DNA of 14,188 bases, taken from Desulfonatronospira sp. (lineage in GTDB: Bacteria; Desulfobacterota; Desulfovibrionia; Desulfovibrionales; Desulfonatronovibrionaceae). The notes beneath the pieces were generated by a model that saw nothing but the letters and a program-made list of their open reading frames with translations, was not told where the DNA came from and ran no database searches. A program made the translations under genes and the position numbers. Where the stretch lies: contig PWSL01000124.1 in assembly GCA_003563255.1 (NCBI GenBank), forward strand, positions 1 to 14,188, read 5' to 3'. Shown piece by piece: positions 1-6,862 of this stretch. How positions within the stretch are numbered: the first letter of the stretch is position 1; every line of letters begins with the position of its first letter.

Positions 1-2
1 AA

Positions 3-1262
3 GGCAGGTGGGATGACGTGGTGGTCATTTTCAGACTGCTGAAAAAGGACCATTCCTTAGAGGTCTTTGAAAGGCTGGAGGCCGGCATGCAGGAGAAGCT
101 TGTTCAATCCTTCACCCATGAAAAAGCCAACGAAATTTTTGAGAGAATGGAACCCGACGACAGGGTCAGGATGCTGGATGAGCTTCCGGCCAAGGTAACC
201 AAAAGGCTCCTGGACAGCCTGACCAAAGATGAGCGTAACAAAACTGCACTTCTGCTCGGATATCCTGCTCAGACTGCAGGCCGGATCATGACTCCTGAAT
301 ATGTCAGCCTGAAAGAGGATATGACCAAGGAACAGGCCCTGGAATGGGTAAGTGCCCAGCGCAAGAGCGCTGAGACTGTTTATGTGCTTTACGTTACTGA
401 TGCCAGCAGAAAGTTATTGGGAGTACTATCTCTCGGGGACCTTGTTTCTGCAGCAAAAGACGCCAGGATCAGGGACATTATGAGCACGCAGGTACTTAAG
501 GTCCGCACCCATACGGATCAGGAGAAAGTGGCCGAAATGCTCAAGGATAAAGATCTGCTGGCCGTTCCTGTGGTGGACCAGGAAAACCGTCTGGTGGGAA
601 TAGTCACCGTGGACGACGCCATGGACATAATGGAACAGGAAACCACTGAAGACATGTTCAAAAAAGCGGGCATCGGCTCCATGATTTACAAGAGGGAGGA
701 GACCAGGAGTACAGGACTTATTTCTGGATCTGTGTGGCATGTGTGGAAAGTCCGCCTGCCCTACCTGATTATCACTCTTATGGGGGGAATGCTGGCCGGA
801 GGTGTTATAGATGCCTTCGAAGAGACCCTGGAGGCCGTAGTGGCCCTGGCCATATTCATCCCGGTTATCATGGATATGGGCGGTAATGTCGGCACTCAGT
901 CCTCGACAATCTTTACCCGGGCCTTTGTCCTGGGCCATATAAATATGAGCAGGTTTATTCGTCACTTTCGAAGGGAGGTCAGCATAGGTGCAGGAATGGG
1001 TGTTTTTCTAGGAGTTGCGGCCATGCTTATAGCCATTGTCTGGCAGGGCATACCCGAACTGGGCTACGCTGTAGGGCTTTCACTGTTCTTGACAGTTACC
1101 CTGGCTACAGCTCTGGGTTTTTTGACTCCATACGTGCTCATCAGAATGGGCCTGGACCAGGCTGCGGGCTCTGACCCGATTATTACAACAGTCAAGGATA
1201 TCTCGGGGCTGGCAATTTACTTCACAACCGCCAGCATCTTCCTCAGTGCCTGGCTTAATTAG
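3..1262 (+). CDS. mgtE: MgtE-family magnesium transporter, 5'-partial
   Basis: Inner-membrane Mg2+ channel/transporter gated by cytoplasmic magnesium. The reading frame is open to the left edge of the window. The first possible start is a GTG at 18, but the in-frame codons upstream (from 3) continue the helical N-domain, so the true start lies outside. Counting from the GTG, residues 1-80 are the tail of the MgtE N-domain superhelix. Residues 85-205 are a CBS pair beginning at the typical GRIMTPEYV. Residues 240-414 are the membrane domain with the signature MDMGGNVGTQSS near 285-296. The Asp in TTVKDISGL near the end corresponds to the pore Asp known from the Thermus enzyme. The C-terminus is intact and ends in TAG. 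It lies next to an mgtC fragment, a second magnesium-related family. Family assignment is secure. Confidence 0.93.
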   Translation, partial: GRWDDVVVIFRLLKKDHSLEVFERLEAGMQEKLVQSFTHEKANEIFERMEPDDRVRMLDELPAKVTKRLLDSLTKDERNKTALLLGYPAQTAGRIMTPEYVSLKEDMTKEQALEWVSAQRKSAETVYVLYVTDASRKLLGVLSLGDLVSAAKDARIRDIMSTQVLKVRTHTDQEKVAEMLKDKDLLAVPVVDQENRLVGIVTVDDAMDIMEQETTEDMFKKAGIGSMIYKREETRSTGLISGSVWHVWKVRLPYLIITLMGGMLAGGVIDAFEETLEAVVALAIFIPVIMDMGGNVGTQSSTIFTRAFVLGHINMSRFIRHFRREVSIGAGMGVFLGVAAMLIAIVWQGIPELGYAVGLSLFLTVTLATALGFLTPYVLIRMGLDQAAGSDPIITTVKDISGLAIYFTTASIFLSAWLN

Positions 1263-1342
1263 TCATAAAAGCTGACTTACAACTTAAAGATCCTTGAATT
1301 TGATCGCAAGATTTATACACAAGCAAAACATCAATCCCGCTC

Positions 1343-1408
1343 TGGGTGAAAATGCGGCTGGATGGCTGGCAGCTGTCGCACCGCTTTTTCACCCAAGGCG
1401 GCCTTGGG
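1343..1408 (+). promoter_or_regulatory. Two overlapping hairpins in the mgtC leader
   Basis: Arm 1343-1357 pairs with 1381-1395 over 15 bp with one mismatch. Arm 1392-1398 pairs with 1402-1408 over a perfect 7 bp around a 3-base loop. The two stems share 1392-1395, so they cannot both form fully. The second stem overlaps the GGGAG (1406-1410) that is the likely ribosome binding site for the ATG at 1422. The layout resembles a translation switch, which would suit a magnesium gene, but no known riboswitch class is recognised here. Confidence 0.4.
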
Positions 1409-1421
1409 AGCATTAACAGCC

Positions 1422-1673
1422 ATGACGGACCTCATGTCATATTCTTTTGAAATATTTCTGCCACTGGCGGCGGTTGCAGTTTTTGGAGCAGCTGTGGGCA
1501 TTGAAAGGCAGTGGAGGCAAAGAATGGCCGGTCTGCGGACCAACACTCTGGTATGTATTGGAGCGGCCTGTTTTACCCTCATGTCCATGATGGTTGAAGA
1601 TGATGTCAGTCCTACCCGGGTAGCCTCGCAGGTAGTTACCGGAATTGGCTTCTTAGGGTTCGTCATAAAATAA
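1422..1673 (+). pseudogene. mgtC: Truncated MgtC/SapB-family membrane protein
   Basis: The reading frame encodes about 83 residues from the ATG at 1422; another in-frame ATG lies at 1434. It contains the family's N-terminal core: a hydrophobic segment (FEIFLPLAAVAVFGAAVGIE), the conserved GIERQWRQRMAGLRTNTLV block, a second hydrophobic segment (CIGAACFTLMSMM), then RVASQVVTGIGFLG. Intact family members continue after this last motif with further membrane helices and a soluble C-terminal domain, about 220 residues in all. Here the frame ends four codons later (FVIK, then TAA). I see no continuation in any frame of the next 130 bases, so this looks like a genuine 3' deletion or replacement rather than a frameshift. 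GGGAG at 1406-1410 would serve as ribosome binding site. An in-frame ATG at 1362 is possible but lacks one. The break lies just before the regulatory region of the arr operon. Confidence 0.75.
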
Positions 1674-1809
1674 GTGTTGCATAATGCTTGCATAGCTGCC
1701 TATGCCCATTGCGCCGCCTGGATAAAACCGTGATCTGGGGTGTCATGCATATCCGGTTGATGGTGTTGCCCAGAAAAAAACTCAACACCCTGCCTCATTA
1801 TCTGTCCCG
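1674..1809. other. Gene-free junction between the mgtC fragment and the arr regulatory region
   Basis: No coding sequence is supported here. Two small hairpins are visible: GCATAG/CTATGC at 1690-1705 with a 4-base loop, and GGTGTTG/CAACACC at 1762-1768 and 1783-1789 with a 14-base loop. Neither is followed by a T-run, so neither is a convincing terminator. The stretch contains the breakpoint that truncates mgtC. Confidence 0.4.
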
Positions 1810-1830
1810 TGTGTCCAAATTTTGGACACA
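1810..1830. promoter_or_regulatory. Palindromic operator, candidate upstream activator site
   Basis: The 10-bp arms TGTGTCCAAA and TTTGGACACA are perfectly complementary around a single central T at 1820. Long perfect dyads of this kind are typical binding sites for the Fis-type helix-turn-helix of sigma-54 activators. It lies about 185 bp upstream of the -24 element at 2004-2019, a normal distance for an enhancer-like site. The activator encoded at 8934-11138 is the natural candidate to bind it. Only one full dyad was found; a lone TGTCC half-site occurs at 1803-1807. Confidence 0.65.
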
Positions 1831-2003
1831 ATCAACAGTCTGATTTTATTCACTTATACTTTTCTCATCAGTTTCATGTCTGAATAGAACACAAAAATCA
1901 CCCTGCTCTTGTATGTTTTCCACTGCTTCACTGCATAAAGTTTAATCCAGTCATATGAGCTGACCGCTGAGCCATGCCCCTTGCCGGAAGCCATCGCCCA
2001 TGG

Positions 2004-2019
2004 TGGCACGATGCTTGCC
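2004..2019 (+). promoter_or_regulatory. Sigma-54 (-24/-12) promoter of the arr operon
   Basis: TGGCACGATGCTTGCC matches the sigma-54 consensus TGGCAC-N5-TTGC essentially perfectly. The invariant GG is at 2005-2006 and the invariant GC at 2017-2018, with exactly 10 bases between. Transcription would start near 2030, reading toward arrA (ATG at 2261) and giving a leader of about 230 nt. It points the right way, has an upstream dyad at 1810-1830, and the same locus encodes a sigma-54 activator. Confidence 0.8.
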
Positions 2020-2049
2020 CTGTTAAAATGTACGGTTTTATTTCCTTAT

Positions 2050-2193
2050 CACTACAGCGAAACTTATTTATTGACCTCCGGGGACTGGCTCTTTTGCCGT
2101 CGGGATTTTTGAGCAGTTGACAGTTTTCCATCGGCAAAAGTGCCTGTCCCCAATTGAGATACCATACTGTATTTTATAAGTTTCGCTGTAGTG
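2050..2193. repeat. Palindromic MITE/REP-like element, copy 1
   Basis: Terminal inverted repeats of 18 bp (CACTACAGCGAAACTTAT) are perfect: 2050-2067 and 2176-2193. Direct repeats TTAT (2046-2049 and 2194-2197) flank it and look like a 4-bp target duplication. Inside lies a REP-like pair, GGGGACTGGC at 2080-2089 and GCCTGTCCCC at 2142-2151, pairing with one T-T mismatch. The innermost stem is 9 bp (2091-2099 with 2132-2140). It has no coding capacity, so it would be non-autonomous. It lies in the arr leader between the sigma-54 promoter and the ribosome binding site. A second copy, inverted and with a different core, is at 13969-14117. Confidence 0.8.
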
Positions 2194-2260
2194 TTATGGA
2201 TTTACAGGTAAAGCTTTTTGGGCTGTTTTATAATATTATTAATTACTTTGAGGAGGAGCC

Positions 2261-4828
2261 ATGAAACAAATGAACATCGGCGGCAGTGAAGATCACGGCG
2301 GGTCCACCAGGATCTCCCGTAGAACCTTTGTCAAGGGGGCAGCAGTTACAGGCGCCGGCCTGGCCATGGGAGGACCCACCCTCAGGGCGCTCAGCACGGA
2401 CACGGCCCATGCTGCGCCCGGAGTTATGCAGGGTGAATGGAAAAGCAGCTTCTGTACAGGATGCACCACCTGGTGCTCCCTGCAGGTCTTTGTGGTGAAC
2501 GGACGGGCAATCAAGATGCGGGGACACGAGCATTCCCAAACCAACAGCACATACTGCTGCCCGCGCGCGCACCTGGCCCTGCAGCAGCTCTATGATCCGG
2601 ACCGGGTCAAGACCCCTATGAAGCGGACCAACCCCAATAAGGGACAAAATGAAGACCCGGGTTTTGTACCTGTTTCCTGGGACGAGGCCCTGGACATGCT
2701 GGCGGATAAAATTATGGAACTTCGAGACAACCGCGAGACCCATAAGTTTGTTCTATTCCGGGGCAGATATACTGCGGTAAACAGCATGTTTTACAGCAGC
2801 GTCCCCAGAATAATCGGCTCTCCCAACAACATATCTCACAGTTCCATCTGCGCCGAGGCCGAGAAAATGCGCTATTTCCTGGATGGACAATGGGCCTACA
2901 TGCAGTACGACATGCCCAGGACCAGATACGTGTTATGCTGGGGCGCAGACCCCCTGGTGGCTAATCGCCAGGTTTCAACGGCCCTGAGGGACTGGGGTGA
3001 GGTCCTGGATAACGCCCGAATCTGCTCTATTGAGCCCAGGCTGTCCGGCACCGGTTCCAAGTGCGATGAATGGCTGCCGGTCAAGCCGGGATATGACGGA
3101 GCCCTGGCCTGTGCCATGGCCCATGTGATCCTCACCGAGGGCATGTGGTACAAGCCTTTTGTGGGCGACTTCAAGGACGGAGAAAACCGATTCAAACCCG
3201 GGCAAAGCGTACCTATACATACCTTTGAAGAAAATCACACCCATGGCCTGGTCAGATGGTGGAACCTGCACGTCAAGGATACCACCCCTGAATGGGCGGA
3301 AAAGCTCTGCGAAGTTCCTGCTGACCAGATCAGAAGGGTTGCCCTGGGATTTGCCGACGCCGCTCCCAGATGCATGGTCTGGGTGGGCGGAGGGCCTGGA
3401 ATGCAGCCCCGTGGATCCTACGCTTCCATGGCCACCTACGCCCTCAACGGCCTTACCGGAGGCATCGACAATGAGGGCGGGGTCCTGGCCTACAATTCCA
3501 ATAACTATCATGGCCTGCCGTCCCATAACGACTTTATAGACTCCATTGCTGAAGAAGGTAATCAAAAGGAAAAGATCGATCAGCGCGGACGTCTGGAATG
3601 GCCCAACCTTGCCCGTGGGGTGTCAGGAGGCGGTGTGAACACCAACAACGTAGCCGACGCCATGCTGGACGAAGATCCCTACCTGCCCAAAGTGGGCATG
3701 GGTTATTTCGCCAACTTCAATTTCTCCTGTCCGGGCACGCAGCGCTGGGCCGAGGCCATGAAAAAGTTTGAATTCTTCGCCCATATGACCACCCACGCCT
3801 CTGAGATGTCCTGGTACGCCGATGTGGTCCTGCCGGTGAAAAACTGCATGTACGAGCAGTGGGCCACCCTCAGCCATTCGAGCCATAAGCATACTTCAGC
3901 CGCCATCAGCAGTCCCATGGTGGATTCCATCTGGGACGCCAAGGCCATGGAAACAGAGATACCCTGGATGCTGGCGGAAAAACTGGCTGAACGCGGCTTT
4001 GACAACCTGCTCAACTTCTACAAAACATTCAAGGACCCCGAGACCGGCAGAGAACCCACAACCGGCGAGGAACTGGACCTGTATTCCCTGAAAATCAGGA
4101 CCCAGCGGTACTGGGATCCCAGCAAGCACCAGGGTGGAGACAGGTTCAACAGTTGGGATGAATTCAAGGAAATCGGCTGCTGGAATTCGGATGAGTACGA
4201 ATACCGCCACCGCTGGAGCAACATGGGCACCAAGACAGGCAAGTTCGAATTCTATAGTGAGACCTTAAAGGAAGCCCTGGAAAAACACGCAGAAAGGCAC
4301 AACGTCAGCGTAGACCGCGTCCTGGAGGTCTGCAACTACGAAGCCAGGGGGGAGATGGCTTTCATACCCCACCATGAAAACCCCTACGAATGGGGGGACC
4401 CGGAAGAATATCCCTTCAAGTTTGTGGATTACAAGTCCAGGCTCAATCGAGAGGGACGCTCGGCCAACTGTGCCTGGTACAACGAGATGAAGGACGTGGA
4501 TCCAGGCGATATTCCATACGATGATGTGGCCAAGCTCAATCCCAGGGATGCCGAAAGACTGGGGCTCAAAGCCGGAGACAAGGTACGCCTTACTTCTCCC
4601 ATCGGCAGCATTACCTGCACGCTCAACACCTGGGAAGGATGCATGCCCGGCACTGTTGCCAAGTGCTTCGGCCAGGGACACTGGGCCTACGGACGCTATG
4701 CCTCCAAAGTTTTCGGTCAGGAGGCTCACGGAGCCAACAACAATGATATCATTCCCGCGGACAACGACCGCCTGAGCGGCTCTACAGCGTTTTACGGCCA
4801 CATCCGTCTTAAAGTGGAAAAAGTATAG
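2261..4828 (+). CDS. arrA: Respiratory arsenate reductase, catalytic molybdopterin subunit ArrA
   Basis: Periplasmic molybdenum bis-MGD enzyme of the DMSO reductase family that reduces arsenate to arsenite as terminal electron acceptor. At 855 residues it matches the usual ArrA length. A Tat signal (SRRTFVKG, residues 19-26) is followed by a hydrophobic stretch. The N-terminal 4Fe-4S site is C65-x2-C68-x3-C72-x27-C100. R167-G-R-Y170 is the ArrA-type RGRY motif, where ArxA arsenite oxidases have GRGWG. The block H193-S-S-I-C197-A-E-A-E-K202 gives the Mo-ligating Cys and, with Arg169/Tyr170, reproduces the spacing of the arsenate-binding residues I recall from the Shewanella ANA-3 structure. 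The C-terminal cofactor-binding domain is complete. The start is set by GAGGAGGA just upstream of the ATG. The arrBCD order supports the call. A polysulfide or thiosulfate reductase is less likely because of the motifs. Confidence 0.87.
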   Translation: MKQMNIGGSEDHGGSTRISRRTFVKGAAVTGAGLAMGGPTLRALSTDTAHAAPGVMQGEWKSSFCTGCTTWCSLQVFVVNGRAIKMRGHEHSQTNSTYCCPRAHLALQQLYDPDRVKTPMKRTNPNKGQNEDPGFVPVSWDEALDMLADKIMELRDNRETHKFVLFRGRYTAVNSMFYSSVPRIIGSPNNISHSSICAEAEKMRYFLDGQWAYMQYDMPRTRYVLCWGADPLVANRQVSTALRDWGEVLDNARICSIEPRLSGTGSKCDEWLPVKPGYDGALACAMAHVILTEGMWYKPFVGDFKDGENRFKPGQSVPIHTFEENHTHGLVRWWNLHVKDTTPEWAEKLCEVPADQIRRVALGFADAAPRCMVWVGGGPGMQPRGSYASMATYALNGLTGGIDNEGGVLAYNSNNYHGLPSHNDFIDSIAEEGNQKEKIDQRGRLEWPNLARGVSGGGVNTNNVADAMLDEDPYLPKVGMGYFANFNFSCPGTQRWAEAMKKFEFFAHMTTHASEMSWYADVVLPVKNCMYEQWATLSHSSHKHTSAAISSPMVDSIWDAKAMETEIPWMLAEKLAERGFDNLLNFYKTFKDPETGREPTTGEELDLYSLKIRTQRYWDPSKHQGGDRFNSWDEFKEIGCWNSDEYEYRHRWSNMGTKTGKFEFYSETLKEALEKHAERHNVSVDRVLEVCNYEARGEMAFIPHHENPYEWGDPEEYPFKFVDYKSRLNREGRSANCAWYNEMKDVDPGDIPYDDVAKLNPRDAERLGLKAGDKVRLTSPIGSITCTLNTWEGCMPGTVAKCFGQGHWAYGRYASKVFGQEAHGANNNDIIPADNDRLSGSTAFYGHIRLKVEKV

Positions 4829-4842
4829 AGGAGGATAGATAG

Positions 4843-5568
4843 ATGCCAAGATATGCCATGGTCATAGATCTGCAGCGCTGCGGGGGATGCGGAGCCTGCA
4901 TTACCGGATGCAAGAACGAAAACAACCTGCCTGAAGGGGTGCGCTGGTCCAACAAGATGACCGAGACCCTGGGCACATTTCCCAATGTTCGATATTACTA
5001 CCGGCCCACGCTTTGCAATCACTGCGAGAACGCTCCCTGCGTGCGCGGTTGCCCCACCCGGGCTCTACACAAGGTCGAGGGCGGCATAACAGCCCACGAT
5101 CCCAACAAGTGCATCGGATGCCGCTACTGCCTGGTGAACTGCCCTTACGGGGTGATCAACTATACCTGGAACAAGCCGCACAGGGAATGGGAAAATGATG
5201 ACGCGGTGATACCCGACTGTACCATGTCCCCACGGGAACAGGCCCGGGCCCTGGATGTGCCCAACTGGCCCCTGTACAACCCGGACCCGGACTACAATTA
5301 TCAGGCCATCCGGCCCACCGGGGTTGTGGAGAAATGCCATTTCTGCCGCCACCGCGTGGTCAACGGTGAGCTGCCCTGGTGTGTGGAGGTCTGCCCATGT
5401 GATGCCCGTATCTTCGGAGATCTGGACGACCCGGACAGTCTGGTAAACCGGTTGCTCGGACTGTTCCGGGCGGAAAAACTCCGGCCGGAACTGGGTACTG
5501 AGCCCAGAGTGTTTTATGTCAGGGAATTCTGCCCCTGCGTGTACGAAGCTGGCAAGGGCATGATCTAA
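4843..5568 (+). CDS. arrB: Arsenate reductase Fe-S subunit ArrB
   Basis: Electron-transfer partner of ArrA, carrying electrons from the membrane subunit to the molybdenum site. The 241 residues hold four cubane cluster sites: C13/C16/C19/C23, C58/C61/C66/C70, C90/C93/C96/C100 and C165/C168/C180/C184. This is the standard arrangement of the DmsB/PsrB/NrfC group. Four further cysteines (126, 186, 230, 232) are not obvious cluster ligands. There is no signal peptide, as expected for a subunit exported folded on the Tat signal of ArrA. It begins 14 bp after the arrA stop with a strong ribosome binding site (GAGGAGG), so it is co-transcribed and probably translated in step with arrA. The assignment to arsenate respiration comes from its neighbour; the fold itself is generic. 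Confidence 0.88.
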   Translation: MPRYAMVIDLQRCGGCGACITGCKNENNLPEGVRWSNKMTETLGTFPNVRYYYRPTLCNHCENAPCVRGCPTRALHKVEGGITAHDPNKCIGCRYCLVNCPYGVINYTWNKPHREWENDDAVIPDCTMSPREQARALDVPNWPLYNPDPDYNYQAIRPTGVVEKCHFCRHRVVNGELPWCVEVCPCDARIFGDLDDPDSLVNRLLGLFRAEKLRPELGTEPRVFYVREFCPCVYEAGKGMI

Positions 5569-5623
5569 GATCTTCATATTCTGTGTAATACCCTGTTGTT
5601 GCCGGAAAACACCTTGAACATCA

Positions 5624-5657
5624 CCCGGAAATGCAGTCAAGATGCATTGCATCCGGG
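5624..5657 (+). other. Hairpin in the arrB-arrC gap
   Basis: CCCGGA (5624-5629) pairs with TCCGGG (5652-5657), and the inner ATGCA (5631-5635) pairs with TGCAT (5643-5647), separated by a small internal loop. There is no T-run behind it, so it is not a typical terminator. It may tune the amount of arrC message relative to arrAB or act as an mRNA stability element. The gap is 113 bp, much longer than the 14 bp between arrA and arrB. Confidence 0.4.
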
Positions 5658-5681
5658 ACACATCTACAGGAGGTTTTTTAA

Positions 5682-6800
5682 ATGAGTAAAGCATGGTTCG
5701 GCCTGCTGGGGATAGGCCTGCTGATAGGGCTTTTCACGGCCCTGACAGTAGTAGTCAGAGGCCTTGGGGTATATAATCTCAACGACGTAACATTCTGGGC
5801 CATGCCCATGGCCGGATATCTTTTCTTTGCCCTTACAGCGGCCGGGTTGACCCTCTTGTCTTCCCTGCCCTCCATCTTCGGGCTCAAGGAATATTATCCA
5901 TTTGCCAAACGTGCGGCCCTGCTGGCCTTTGCCGCTCTGCTGGTGGGCATCATGTGCAAGGGCCTGGATCTGGGTCCCATGTCCACTCTGCTTAATACCG
6001 TCTGGATAGGTCTGTCGCCCAATCCCGCATCCCCTATATGGTGGATGGCGGTCCTGTATGGTTTTTATCTGACCTTTGTGCTCATCAAATTCTACTTCAT
6101 CAACAAGGGTGAATGGCATACTACCAGAAGCTGGACAGGAGGCCTGCTGGCCCTGGGCCTGATGATCATGGCTTACACAGCGCTCAGCGTTGTATTCGGC
6201 ACTGCTGATGCCAGGCCAGCATTCTTTGGACACTTTACCGCCCTGTACTTCGCGGTTACAGCCCTGACCAGCGGCATGGCGGCCATAGTCCTGGCCTCTT
6301 TTGTACAGACCGCAATCCGGGGCGGTATGTCCCATCAGGAGGAGCATGCCTTTGACAAGGTGGCCAAAATCTTTGCCGTGATGCTGGCCATAGCCCTGTT
6401 TGTGTTTATCCTCAGGGCCATAATAGGCTACACCTCTTTGCAGGTTGAATTCCAGGGCTTCAGGTATATCGCCGGGACAGGCATCTACCAGATGGAACTC
6501 TGGCTTGGCCTGATAATCCCGCTGATCCTGATGGTCGTCCCTGCCATACGCAAGACCGCGGCAGGCAAGGTGGTGGCTTCTGTACTGGCCCTGGTGGGCA
6601 TGTTCGCCGGAAGGCTGGTAATGCTTTTGTCGGCCCAGGTAATGCCCATTGGTGCCATGGCTGAAACCAGGCCGGAGATTGTTACCTATACCCCGAGCTT
6701 TTTCGAGTGGGGCACAATCATCCTGGCCCTGTCCCTCTGCTTGATGATTTACTCTCTGGGGGTCAAGTACCTGAATCTGGAAGCAACTCCGGAACATTAA
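5682..6800 (+). CDS. arrC: NrfD/PsrC-type membrane subunit ArrC
   Basis: Integral membrane protein expected to oxidise menaquinol and pass electrons to ArrB. The 372 residues contain about ten hydrophobic spans, the first at residues 3-27 and the last near 345-365. The sparse charged residues in between suit the NrfD/PsrC/DmsC-like superfamily. There are no haem-binding motifs. AGGAGG at 5669-5674 sets the ATG start. Some arr operons (for example Shewanella) have only arrAB and use a separate quinol dehydrogenase such as CymA. This locus has the arrABC type, in which the complex is self-sufficient with quinol. The role is inferred from family and position; the sequence alone does not prove which quinone site it uses. 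Confidence 0.85.
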   Translation: MSKAWFGLLGIGLLIGLFTALTVVVRGLGVYNLNDVTFWAMPMAGYLFFALTAAGLTLLSSLPSIFGLKEYYPFAKRAALLAFAALLVGIMCKGLDLGPMSTLLNTVWIGLSPNPASPIWWMAVLYGFYLTFVLIKFYFINKGEWHTTRSWTGGLLALGLMIMAYTALSVVFGTADARPAFFGHFTALYFAVTALTSGMAAIVLASFVQTAIRGGMSHQEEHAFDKVAKIFAVMLAIALFVFILRAIIGYTSLQVEFQGFRYIAGTGIYQMELWLGLIIPLILMVVPAIRKTAAGKVVASVLALVGMFAGRLVMLLSAQVMPIGAMAETRPEIVTYTPSFFEWGTIILALSLCLMIYSLGVKYLNLEATPEH

Positions 6801-6802
6801 CA

Positions 6803-6841
6803 AAATGCCCGGGGGAAGCACCCTGCATCTCCCGGGCATTT
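6803..6841. terminator. Strong hairpin after arrC
   Basis: AAATGCCCGGG (6803-6813) pairs perfectly with CCCGGGCATTT (6831-6841) around a 17-base loop. Only three T residues follow on the plus strand before an A-run, so it is a weak or partial rho-independent terminator at best. It sits 3 bp after the arrC stop and 21 bp before the arrD start, so it could lower expression of the chaperone relative to the structural subunits or protect the 3' end of the arrABC message. Confidence 0.5.
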
Positions 6842-6862
6842 AAAAAATTATAAAGGTTGCAT

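Noticed and set aside
2229..2234. TATAAT as a sigma-70 -10 box for arrA
   Set aside because: No reasonable -35 box lies 16-18 bp upstream (the nearest, TTTACA at 2201, is 22 bp away), and the region is simply AT-rich. The sigma-54 promoter is far stronger.
2261..4828. Anaerobic arsenite oxidase ArxA or polysulfide reductase PsrA as identity of the catalytic subunit
   Set aside because: The RGRY motif and the HSSxCAExxK block match ArrA; ArxA would show GRGWG, and PsrA lacks both features. Phylogeny was not possible here.
5664..6839. 391-residue open frame on the minus strand opposite arrC
   Set aside because: It is the antisense of a clear membrane protein; its translation is rich in Gln, Gly and His with no recognisable domain and no ribosome binding site. 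Length comes from the codon bias of arrC.
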